Program-made: the position numbers and the translations under genes
The notes under the pieces: model-generated
Seen by the model: only the letters and a program-made list of their open reading frames with translations
Told to the model about the DNA's origin: nothing
The model's database searches: none
In this document: one piece after another, positions 8,689 to 16,497 of the stretch
Layout: the number at the start of each line of letters is the position of its first letter
Numbering within the stretch: the first letter of the stretch is position 1
DNA from: Colwellia sp.
Lineage (GTDB): Bacteria > Pseudomonadota > Gammaproteobacteria > Enterobacterales > Alteromonadaceae
Assembly: GCA_013215465.1 (NCBI GenBank)
Contig: JABSOW010000001.1
Coordinates: 143,576 to 192,449, forward strand
DNA: 48,874 nucleotides
Direction: 5' to 3'

Positions 8689-9348
8689 TTAACCATTAAC
8701 GGCTTGAGTTAACTTGACTTGCTTACTTTTATAGAGTCTTTGCCATTTTAAAAATCCGTAGCCAGCAATTAGCACATAAATGATAAATAACACTACAGTC
8801 GGCATTAACCCTTTTTCTAGATAAAGATAAATGGAAACGGCATCTATCACTAACCAATACAACCAGTTTTCTAGTACTTTTTGAGTAACTAAATAAGTGG
8901 CGAATACTGCAAAAACAGTGGTAAAAGTATCAAGGTAAGGGAAACTCGCAGGAGTGTAATTGGCCATTATATAACCTAAAATGAAGGAGGTTATTGTTAA
9001 TATCAGGCAAGCCTTTAAATGCCAGTTAGCCGACCAAGAAATTATCGCTAAAGTCATCTCTTTTGAGGTAGGGTCTTGTACAGAGTTTGTTGATGAATTT
9101 TTTTGCCAAGCCCAATAACCGTAAACCGCCATCACTAGGTAATAAGCATTGAGTGCACTGTCCATTAATAGCAACACATCATAAAAAATAATCGTGTATA
9201 ACGCGGTGCTAATAAAAGCGGCAGGCCAACACCACAATGAACCTTGCGCGGCTAGCAATATGTAGGCAAGGGCAAGTAACATGGCGACAAGCTCGAGCCA
9301 AGGAAGAGTTGTAAGGTAATCAACAAAACTAACAAGTAAATCAGCCAC
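8689..9348 (-). CDS. pnuC: PnuC/PnuT-family vitamin transporter, probably for thiamine
   Basis: A 219-residue integral membrane protein with about seven helices and the PnuC signatures (AAQGSLWCWPAAFISTALYT near 33-52, then YYLVMAVYGYWAW). PnuC proteins are facilitators for vitamins: nicotinamide riboside, riboflavin or thiamine (PnuT). Because the operon starts with a TPP riboswitch and contains a thiamine-binding protein, thiamine is the likely cargo; the symbol reflects the family, and pnuT may fit better. The start overlaps the preceding gene's stop by one base at 9348, and the following kinase gene begins 2 bases downstream, a tight operon suited to transport plus metabolic trapping. Confidence 0.9.
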   Translation of the reverse strand: MADLLVSFVDYLTTLPWLELVAMLLALAYILLAAQGSLWCWPAAFISTALYTIIFYDVLLLMDSALNAYYLVMAVYGYWAWQKNSSTNSVQDPTSKEMTLAIISWSANWHLKACLILTITSFILGYIMANYTPASFPYLDTFTTVFAVFATYLVTQKVLENWLYWLVIDAVSIYLYLEKGLMPTVVLFIIYVLIAGYGFLKWQRLYKSKQVKLTQAVNG

Positions 9349-9614
9349 TAGCTTTCTGCTTCAACTTGTGAACGATCACCATTAATAAATTTACAAACAA
9401 ATACAGCGGCATTGGTATTGCTATGGACATGTTTAATCTCGCGCATTACGTTACTTACGGCTAAATCATAATCACCAAATACTTGTGTGCTCATCCCGTT
9501 AGTGACTACTTTTAAGCCTTCAACTTGACGAAGACGCTTGATAAAGGCCCAGATTTCATCTTTAAAATTATCCATGGCTAATGGATATAAGCTTAATTCG
9601 ATCGATATTTTCAT
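9348..9614 (-). CDS. Thiamine/HMP-binding protein, YkoF-like single domain
   Basis: An 88-residue cytoplasmic protein matching one repeat of the YkoF/Thiamine_BP family. Visible signatures are ISIELSLYPL at the N terminus and NGMSTQVFG at about 39-47. Bacillus YkoF has two such repeats and binds thiamine and hydroxymethylpyrimidine; this one should work as a dimer or higher oligomer. It lies between a TonB-dependent receptor (82 bases upstream) and the PnuC-type transporter (one-base overlap), under the TPP riboswitch. It might carry incoming thiamine to the kinase or buffer it. No signal peptide is present, so a periplasmic role is unlikely. Confidence 0.88.
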   Translation of the reverse strand: MKISIELSLYPLAMDNFKDEIWAFIKRLRQVEGLKVVTNGMSTQVFGDYDLAVSNVMREIKHVHSNTNAAVFVCKFINGDRSQVEAES

Positions 9615-9696
9615 AAAACCCCCTTAATTACTCTATCTTACGCTCCAGATAAACAAAAGCTACTTGCTTGTCCTGAGCGTATAAATAAAGTTAAGC

Positions 9697-11826
9697 TTAA
9701 AATTGATAGTCGACAGTGACACCAAAAACTAATGGCTCAGACAATAATGTGTATTGTTCTGGTATATAATTTTTACGTGGATCGTTAGGAAAATAAAACC
9801 CACGGTTAGCATAGTCTCTGTCGGTTAAATTGCGACCCCAAAGCTTTACTTGCCAATCATCCGTTAAATAAGTAATTGAGGCGTTTAATAATACCATTGC
9901 TTTTGATTTTATATCCTGTTCAGGAATAGCCTCGTCAAGCTCAACCGAGTCATTACCATCATAATCATAATATCGTGTATCAGAGAAATAGAACTCATCT
10001 TTACCGTCGAGTGACATATTGAACAGCCAAGCATCGCTTGGTTGATAATTAACGCCGATGTTAAATTGATAATTTGGTGCATGAGACTGCTGTTCACCAC
10101 TTAATGACAGGCCATCGGCGGTAATAAAGTCATTGAATTCTGTATCGAGCAAACCTAAAGAGCCGTATAGATTGAGGGTGCCGTTTATTTGCCATGCAGC
10201 TTCTATTTCAAGACCATAGTTGTTACCTGAAGCCGCGTTACCTAAGTATTCAATAAAACTGGTGCTGTTATTATCATTAGCAATAGTTTTAGAGCTTTTT
10301 ACCTGCATGTCGGTTCTGTCCATATAAAATATGGCAGTACGAACATAAGCATCATTATTAAGTAGTGACACTTTATAACCTAACTCATAGTTGGTTAAAT
10401 ATTCAGGATCAAAAGTACGCAATTCATTAGGTAAACTGCCATCGGTATTTACTCCACCGGCTTTATAACCGCGGTTGATTGAGCCATACCAAAAGCTGCT
10501 ATCACTTTGTTGGTAACTAAGTACTAACTTACCACCAAACATAGTATCGTCCAAGTTATCAGTAAAACCGTCTGATTTAACATAGTTGGCATCACGTTGT
10601 TCAACGCGTAGTCCTGTAGTTAAAAACCACTGTGTATTTAGTTGGCTATCAAGCTGCCCATAAACAGCAATAGATCTTGTGTCAAAGTTCGACGTAAAGC
10701 TATCGGCTGGGTCGGTATATTGACGCTGTAAATTTTCATCATCCTTTTTAAGGTAAAAGCCAACAACCCAATTGGTTGAACCATTGAATAATTTGCTGCT
10801 GTCGTTTGATAGCGCTCTTAATTCAAATGTTTTTGTTGATTTATCTCGGAAATAATAATCCTCAGTTGAATACCCACCAGGAATACCTACATAAGTCCAA
10901 TCTTCATCAAAGCCATAAACGAGCTCAGAATCCGCACTACTAATTAATGTTTTAAGGGTGAATGCGTCAAAACCTTGGTAAGTGAAATTAGCTGAAAATG
11001 CTGAAGTTTTTTGACTATCAACGCCAGGTTGATCGGAAAGGGTTTCGCGAGTGTTATCCAGTGAAAACGCATCATAGCCATTGTCAAAGTCAAAGTAAAA
11101 AGCGGCTAAGTCTATCGTTAACGTTTGGCTAGCTGCTATTGATAGCTTTCCTCTAACGGTAGTTTCGTCTCGGTTGTTAGTGTTCTCTCTTTCTAGATAG
11201 CTATTCTCAATAAAACCATCACTTTTATATTGATTAGCGGTTAAGCGATAATTAACCGCGTCTGAAGCGGGGCCGGAAAGTGCTAAACCCAAACCATAGC
11301 TGTCGTAGTTTCCGACATCTAACTTAACGGCACCTTCAAACTCATCTGTTGGCGCATTAGTGGTAATATTGATTATACCTGCTAGAGCATTGGCGCCAAA
11401 GCGAGTACCTTGTGGGCCACGAAAAATTTCAGCTTGTTGTACATCAAAAAGATTAGCGATACTGCCAATGCCAGTGAAATCAATACCGTCGATAATCATA
11501 CCCACAGAAGGATTGATGGGCTCTTTAAATTGGCTACGCTCACCAATACCACGAATTTGATAATAACGCGCGCGTTGTGAGCCGCTGGCAAAATTAACGT
11601 TGGGAGTAGCGGCTATTAGTTCTTCAAGGTGTTGGGCATTACGTTGTTTTATTTCAACAGCTGTTAATACCGACAAAGAAGCAGGAGTTTTCAATAAATT
11701 TTGTTGACGGAAATCACTGGTTACAGTGAGCACTTCTACCTCTGCGGTATTGTTTTCTTCGTTGGCAAAAGCCGTAGCAGTGACAAGTAATATAGATGAA
11801 GTAAGGAAAGATTTGCTAAAGTTCAT
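9697..11826 (-). CDS. TonB-dependent outer membrane receptor, probably for thiamine
   Basis: A 709-residue receptor. It has a signal peptide (about 1-21, ending AFA), a TonB-box-like stretch VEVLTVTS near 29-36, a plug domain to about 160 (RIGIGER-like and IFRGPQGTRFGANALAG), and a 22-strand-type barrel ending in VDYQF with the usual C-terminal aromatic residue. An Asp-rich DYDGND loop near residue 632 may bind calcium. TonB receptors headed by TPP riboswitches are known in Alteromonadales and thought to take up thiamine. It is the first gene of the operon, and the riboswitch ends 78 bases before its ATG. The Shine-Dalgarno sequence is weak (GAGAT). Confidence 0.9.
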   Translation of the reverse strand: MNFSKSFLTSSILLVTATAFANEENNTAEVEVLTVTSDFRQQNLLKTPASLSVLTAVEIKQRNAQHLEELIAATPNVNFASGSQRARYYQIRGIGERSQFKEPINPSVGMIIDGIDFTGIGSIANLFDVQQAEIFRGPQGTRFGANALAGIINITTNAPTDEFEGAVKLDVGNYDSYGLGLALSGPASDAVNYRLTANQYKSDGFIENSYLERENTNNRDETTVRGKLSIAASQTLTIDLAAFYFDFDNGYDAFSLDNTRETLSDQPGVDSQKTSAFSANFTYQGFDAFTLKTLISSADSELVYGFDEDWTYVGIPGGYSTEDYYFRDKSTKTFELRALSNDSSKLFNGSTNWVVGFYLKKDDENLQRQYTDPADSFTSNFDTRSIAVYGQLDSQLNTQWFLTTGLRVEQRDANYVKSDGFTDNLDDTMFGGKLVLSYQQSDSSFWYGSINRGYKAGGVNTDGSLPNELRTFDPEYLTNYELGYKVSLLNNDAYVRTAIFYMDRTDMQVKSSKTIANDNNSTSFIEYLGNAASGNNYGLEIEAAWQINGTLNLYGSLGLLDTEFNDFITADGLSLSGEQQSHAPNYQFNIGVNYQPSDAWLFNMSLDGKDEFYFSDTRYYDYDGNDSVELDEAIPEQDIKSKAMVLLNASITYLTDDWQVKLWGRNLTDRDYANRGFYFPNDPRKNYIPEQYTLLSEPLVFGVTVDYQF

Positions 11827-11903
11827 AAAGATCTCATAAGTAAAGATATATTATGGGAGCGGGCACGGGGAGGTCGTCTTGGGTAGACTGTGATCAGATC
11901 ACT

Positions 11904-12044
11904 AACCATTCCTACGCCGGTTATATTAGTATTCACTTGTGGTGGTTACTAACTCCCGTCTAGGTTCAAAGGGTTTGTTGATTTCATCAACATCTCAGTG
12001 ATTAGATATTCATATAAAAACAAATAAAATCGCACTCCTTGGTT
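11904..12044 (-). ncRNA. TPP (thiamine pyrophosphate) riboswitch
   Basis: On the minus strand the conserved blocks appear in order: GGAGTGC, then ACTGAGA, then ACCCTTTGAACCT, then GGCGTAGGAA. The outer P1 helix is formed by AACCA (12044-12040) and TGGTT (11908-11904). A perfect 7-bp optional P3a hairpin (TGTTGAT/ATCAACA) lies between the CTGAGA and ACCC blocks. Compared with the compact E. coli thiM aptamer, about 30 extra bases are inserted in the P4/P5 arm, themselves able to form a stem (GTTAGTA with TACTAAT). It precedes the thiamine uptake operon. The expression platform includes a small GTGATC-T-GATCAC hairpin just after the aptamer. Confidence 0.94.
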
Positions 12045-12052
12045 TGCGGCGA

Positions 12053-12058
12053 AGTCTA
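12053..12058 (-). promoter_or_regulatory. Candidate extended -10 promoter of thiamine operon
   Basis: Reading leftward, TTGCTAGACT contains an extended -10 (TG-C-TAGACT) at 12060-12053. It would place the transcription start near 12046, just at the first base of the riboswitch P1 helix. No good -35 is visible, which fits an extended -10 promoter. The assignment rests on position and pattern only. Confidence 0.4.
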
Positions 12059-12078
12059 GCAATTTTTTGGTGTTAATG

Positions 12079-12107
12079 TTTAGCTATTTTATAATGAAAT
12101 AGCTAAA
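12079..12107. repeat. Perfect 11-bp inverted repeat around a TATAAT box
   Basis: TTTAGCTATTT at 12079-12089 and AAATAGCTAAA at 12097-12107 are perfect complements. The 7-base loop is TATAATG, so a consensus -10 box (12090-12095) for the rightward kinase gene lies exactly in the loop, with TTGGTG 17 bases upstream as a poor -35. It may be an operator over the crbS-like promoter, or a transcript hairpin. Confidence 0.55.
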
Positions 12108-12210
12108 AGTCGTATTTATCTCAGTGTATTATCTTGCTTATATTGTTATGGTTGATTGTTATTGATTTAATTCATTAACCCTATTTTTTATACGTATATA
12201 GAGATTTTTT

Positions 12211-15200
12211 ATGTTCCCAAATTGGCAATTAGTCAGTATCAGTTTACTTTACATTGGCTTGTTGTTTTTCATCGCCTATTTAGGGGATAAATATAAGCAT
12301 CAATTAGCAAAGAAAGCGCAAGGAATTATCTATGCCTTAACGCTGGGAGTGTACTGTACCTCGTGGAGTTTTTTAGGAACTACAGGGCAAGCTGCCACTA
12401 ATTTTTTGTCACATATTCCTATTTATCTTGGGCCAATACTGTTATTTGTTTTTGCTTGGCCATTTATTCAACGTATTATTCGCGTTAGCTTAAAACTAAA
12501 CTTAACCTCTATTGCTGATTTACTCGCAGCACGTTTTGGTAAATCACATAATCTTGCGATTATGGTTACTATTGTTGCGTTTGTTGGCACCATGCCCTAT
12601 ATCGCTTTGCAATTAAAAGCGATGGTATATACCTTTCAGCAGTTACAAATTGATCAAAGCTTTTCTAGTTGGCATATTGGCTTAGTGGTTAGTTTAGTAT
12701 TGGTTGTTTTTACTATTTTATTTGGCATTCGAAACATTGATGTAACCGAACGACACCCTGGGGTAATGTTAGCGATTGCCTTCGAATCATTAGTTAAACT
12801 GATTGCTTTTCTTGCAGTGGGTTTATTTGTTTGTTTTTCTTTATTCGACTCGCCTTTAGATATATGGCAACAATCAGGCGCTAGTTTGAAACTTGAACAA
12901 CAAATGAATGTTGATAATATTAGCGCGATGTTAGCGATGTTAGTGATTGTTATGGCGGCGTTTTTGTCGTTGCCAAGACAGTTTCAGGTGATGGTAGTTG
13001 AGCTGAGAGATCAAAAAGATACTTGGTTAGGTCGACGGGTATTTCCGCTTTATATTCTTGTTTTTGCTTTTTTTGCCGCACCGCTAGGATTGGCTGGACA
13101 ATTATTATTAGGGGATACCGTCCCTTCTGATGCATACGTGTTGTTCTTGCCGGGCGTTGGCGGGCAAACGTGGTTAACCTTGTTTACTTTTCTTGGCGCA
13201 GTGTCTGCGGCGAGTTCAATGGTAATAATCTCGGCTATCGCGTTAAGTACCATGCTCAGTAATGAGATTGTTTTTCCGCTGCTTTATCGCCAACAAAAGG
13301 TCGCGCAAACCAATTACGATAATTTTAGGCAGCGCTTATTAGATATACGTAAGTTTTTAGTACTTTTTGTTATTATGTCGGGGTATGGTGTTTTTGTTAT
13401 GGCATCGCCTGATACGTTATCTTCTTTAGGGGAGGTTGCTTTTGGTGCTTTTGCACAACTTACGCCAGCATTAGTGGTTGCTTTTTATTGGCGACGAGCC
13501 AGTTTGATGGGGGTTTATGCAGGCATATTAGTCGGTTTTATTTTATGGTTGAGTTTGAACTTTTTACCACAATTTGGTCTGTATGCATCCCCTTTTGCTG
13601 AAGGTATTTTACCGGCAAAAACTACGGCAACCTTATTTAGTTTAGCGGCTAATATCATCGTGATGTGGGCACTGTCACAAATAAGCCGACAAACTGTGCA
13701 AGAGCGAGTGCAAGCTTCATTATTTTTAGAGTGGCAATCACCAACCTTATTGAGAGTAGAAAAGAAACGTCAGCTAGATGTGAGTGAATTAGAGTTATTG
13801 GCTTCTCGCTTTGTTGGTGAGCCAAAGGCGAAATCGAGTTTTAGTTTATTTTTGTCCTCTAATGATAAAAAACAACTTGGTAATGCTACTTATAATCAAC
13901 TTTTACTGCAACATACTGAAAATACCCTAGCGATGGTAATGGGCGCATCATCAGCACGCTTGGTATTGTCTTCAGCACTTGATGGTAGAGATATTGCCCT
14001 AGACGAGCTAGCCGTATTAGTTGAAGATGCATCAAGTCAAAAGCAGCAGTTTTCACAAAACTTATTACAGAGTGCGATAGAAAATGCCAGTGAAGGTATT
14101 TCTATTGTTGATGAAAATTTAAAACTTGTTGCCTGGAATAAAAAATATTTAGATCTATTTGATTATCCATCCGAACTTGTTTATGTGGGTTGCCCGGTTG
14201 AATCATTGATTCGTCATAACGTTAAACGCGGTTTCTGTGGTACCGGTGATATTGATAATCAAGTTTTTAGACGCCTTGAGTATTTGCGTAAAGGCAGCCC
14301 TCATAGCTCGGAGCGTCAACAAGCCAATGGTCAAACTGTGCGCATTGAAGGTAATCCATTGCCTGATGGTGGTTTTGTTATGTTGTTTTCAGACATCACC
14401 GCGTACCGTCAAGCCGAGCAAGTATTAAAAGAAGCTAATTTAGATTTAGAAACGCGAGTATATGAGCGTACGCTCACGTTAGCAAAAACGAATGAAGCGC
14501 TAGCGAAAGCCCATGAGAAAGCGGAACAAGCGCATATTAAAAAAAGTCAATATTTAAAAGCCTGTAGCCATGATTTAATGCAACCTTTGGAAGCGGCGCG
14601 TTTATTTACTTCGGCATTAACCGAGCAAAATAACTTATCGGCTGAGCAACAAAGACAAGTCGATAATATTGATAGATCTCTTAAAGCTGCCAATGATTTG
14701 TTGGCTGATTTAGCCGAAATTGCTCGTTTAGAGAGTGGTAACATTAAACCGTTTGTTGAAGTTTTTGCTTTAAATGATTTGTTTGAAAATTTAGCACAAG
14801 AATTTTCTGCCTTGGCTATTGAACAAGATGTAGAATTTAGGCTAGTAGCAACCAAAGTATGGGTTAAATCGGATCAACACTTATTAAGGCGAATCATTCA
14901 AAATTTAGTGGGCAATGCGTTTCGTTATGCTAGCCCCGGCAAAGTACTGTTAGGCGCACGGGTATTTAATGATCAGGTCGTTATTCAAATATTAGATAAT
15001 GGTCCGGGAATTCCTTTAGAAAAACAGGCATTAGTCTTTGAGCAATTTACTCAATTAGATACACCAAATAGCCAGTCGGGTAGAGGCTTAGGTTTAGGGC
15101 TAAATATTACTCAGTCACTAGTACTATTATTAGGGCATTCATTAAGTTTACAATCGAGAGAGATGCAAGGGTGTAAATTTTCTATTTCGGTAGAAAAAGC

Positions 15201-15675
15201 GTCGCAATTAATGACCAAACCAACGTTAGTCATGCCAACAATGAACATGGCTTTAAAAGATATCACCGTATTGTGTATTGATAATGATCCTGATGTGTTA
15301 AGTGGCATGGTGGAGTTACTATCGGCATGGCAATGTAATATTTTTGCTGCTGACTCCCGTGAGACTGCATTACAAGAGTTTGCTAATCATCAGAGTGATA
15401 TTGATATTTTATTAGTGGATTATCAATTAGGTTATCAATCTGGATTACCAGTAGGCCATCAAGCTGATGGCTTAACCTTAATTGCCGATATTCGCCGAGA
15501 ATGTAACCATTATATCCCAGCTATCTTAATTACGGCGACTACAGAGCGTGGCATTGAGGATAAAGCAAAAGATGCCGATGTTGGTTATATGCGCAAGCTG
15601 GTTAAACCTGCGGCACTTAGAGCAATGATTAGTGCTAAGTTAGCGCAAAAATTACAAAAGGATTATGGGCATTAG
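12211..15675 (+). CDS. crbS: SSS-domain PAS hybrid sensor histidine kinase, CrbS-like
   Basis: A 1154-residue inner-membrane sensor. Residues 1 to about 500 form a sodium:solute-symporter-like membrane domain. A PAS domain follows (about 620-735), then a coiled coil, a HisKA domain with the phosphorylated His787 in CSHDLMQP, an HATPase domain (about 890-1005; NLVGNAFRYA, DNGPG, GLGLGL) and a receiver with Asp1070 in ILLVDYQ. This architecture is that of CrbS of Vibrio and Pseudomonas, which signals acetate availability to CrbR. The cognate LuxR-type regulator is encoded next door, convergent across 72 bases. The SSS part may sense or carry a substrate. A CbrA-type role is possible, but CbrB is an NtrC-type regulator, unlike the one here. 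Confidence 0.9.
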   Translation: MFPNWQLVSISLLYIGLLFFIAYLGDKYKHQLAKKAQGIIYALTLGVYCTSWSFLGTTGQAATNFLSHIPIYLGPILLFVFAWPFIQRIIRVSLKLNLTSIADLLAARFGKSHNLAIMVTIVAFVGTMPYIALQLKAMVYTFQQLQIDQSFSSWHIGLVVSLVLVVFTILFGIRNIDVTERHPGVMLAIAFESLVKLIAFLAVGLFVCFSLFDSPLDIWQQSGASLKLEQQMNVDNISAMLAMLVIVMAAFLSLPRQFQVMVVELRDQKDTWLGRRVFPLYILVFAFFAAPLGLAGQLLLGDTVPSDAYVLFLPGVGGQTWLTLFTFLGAVSAASSMVIISAIALSTMLSNEIVFPLLYRQQKVAQTNYDNFRQRLLDIRKFLVLFVIMSGYGVFVMASPDTLSSLGEVAFGAFAQLTPALVVAFYWRRASLMGVYAGILVGFILWLSLNFLPQFGLYASPFAEGILPAKTTATLFSLAANIIVMWALSQISRQTVQERVQASLFLEWQSPTLLRVEKKRQLDVSELELLASRFVGEPKAKSSFSLFLSSNDKKQLGNATYNQLLLQHTENTLAMVMGASSARLVLSSALDGRDIALDELAVLVEDASSQKQQFSQNLLQSAIENASEGISIVDENLKLVAWNKKYLDLFDYPSELVYVGCPVESLIRHNVKRGFCGTGDIDNQVFRRLEYLRKGSPHSSERQQANGQTVRIEGNPLPDGGFVMLFSDITAYRQAEQVLKEANLDLETRVYERTLTLAKTNEALAKAHEKAEQAHIKKSQYLKACSHDLMQPLEAARLFTSALTEQNNLSAEQQRQVDNIDRSLKAANDLLADLAEIARLESGNIKPFVEVFALNDLFENLAQEFSALAIEQDVEFRLVATKVWVKSDQHLLRRIIQNLVGNAFRYASPGKVLLGARVFNDQVVIQILDNGPGIPLEKQALVFEQFTQLDTPNSQSGRGLGLGLNITQSLVLLLGHSLSLQSREMQGCKFSISVEKASQLMTKPTLVMPTMNMALKDITVLCIDNDPDVLSGMVELLSAWQCNIFAADSRETALQEFANHQSDIDILLVDYQLGYQSGLPVGHQADGLTLIADIRRECNHYIPAILITATTERGIEDKAKDADVGYMRKLVKPAALRAMISAKLAQKLQKDYGH

Positions 15676-15747
15676 TTGTATATGATAGGTCGATTTTAAC
15701 TTGAAGTAATGGTGCCATAAATTACGTACTGACCTAACCTTAGTTTT

Positions 15748-16401
15748 TTATTTAAACTCGACCTCTGCAAGGTCTAATTTGGCAATAGCGATAACCGCCT
15801 GAGTTCTATTTCGTACATCTAGTTTACGAAATATTGCCGTAGCATGGGCTTTTATCGTCGCTTCTGAAACATTTAGATCATAGGCAATTTGTTTATTGAG
15901 TAAGCCTTGCGCAAACATCATTAATATACGGTATTGCTGTTGCGTTAAGCTGGCAACACGTGAGGCGATATCACAGTTTTCATGATCATCTTTACTATTT
16001 TGAAATAATTCAGGTAGCCAGATATCACCGGATAAAACGGTCATGATCGCAGAAAAAATATCTTTAACAGGTGTTGATTTTGGCACAAACCCCGCAGCAC
16101 CATACTTCATCGCTTTACTAATCGTGGTATGATCTTCATGGGCTGAAATAATAACCACAGGAATTTGAGGGAAGTGGTTTCGTACATGAATAAGCGTATT
16201 AAAACCATGAGCTCCAGGGATATTTAAGTCTAATAATAAAAGATCACTATCGCTATGTTCTTGTAATTGCTGCTCAAGTTCGGCGATTGTTTGTGCTTCA
16301 AGGTAGGTGGTGTAACTTAGCTTGGGTTTTAATGTGCCTAATAATGCTTGTCTAAACAACGGGTGATCATCAGCTATTATTATTTTTTGTGGCTGAATCA
16401 T
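15748..16401 (-). CDS. crbR: LuxR-family response regulator, CrbR-like
   Basis: A 217-residue two-component regulator. The receiver (1-120) has the acidic pair D11-D12, phosphoacceptor D58 (LLLLDLN), S86 and K108, all intact. A LuxR/NarL helix-turn-helix covers about 147-210 (LTQQQYRILMMFAQGLLNKQ, then NVSEATIKAHATAIFRKL). It is adjacent to and convergent with the CrbS-like kinase, and in Vibrio and Pseudomonas CrbR activates acs and the DUF4212/SSS transporter genes. The same regulon is plausible here, with the repeated GACTAAAGT sites as candidate targets. The gene starts at ATG 16401 with GGAG in its leader. Confidence 0.88.
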   Translation of the reverse strand: MIQPQKIIIADDHPLFRQALLGTLKPKLSYTTYLEAQTIAELEQQLQEHSDSDLLLLDLNIPGAHGFNTLIHVRNHFPQIPVVIISAHEDHTTISKAMKYGAAGFVPKSTPVKDIFSAIMTVLSGDIWLPELFQNSKDDHENCDIASRVASLTQQQYRILMMFAQGLLNKQIAYDLNVSEATIKAHATAIFRKLDVRNRTQAVIAIAKLDLAEVEFK

Positions 16402-16441
16402 AATATATCTCCTTGAGTAATTTAGTCATACCAATGGAATC

Positions 16442-16497
16442 ATAACAGATAACTAGCAGTACTTGTTTGTTATCTGTTATTTCTGTTATTTCTGTTA
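16442..16497. repeat. Inverted repeat and 9-bp tandem repeat between pepD and crbR
   Basis: A perfect 12-bp inverted repeat (ATAACAGATAAC at 16442-16453, complement at 16469-16480) with a 15-base loop is immediately followed by a tandem repeat. About three units of a 9-mer close to TTTCTGTTA run from 16471 to 16497 and end inside the pepD stop codon. The hairpin may end the leftward pepD transcript or shape the crbR leader, but it lacks a T run. Confidence 0.6.

Noticed and set aside
12950..13253. Open frames antisense to the sensor kinase gene
   Set aside because: They lie fully within the kinase gene, have no homology features and no ribosome-binding site, and are expected shadows in a long reading frame.
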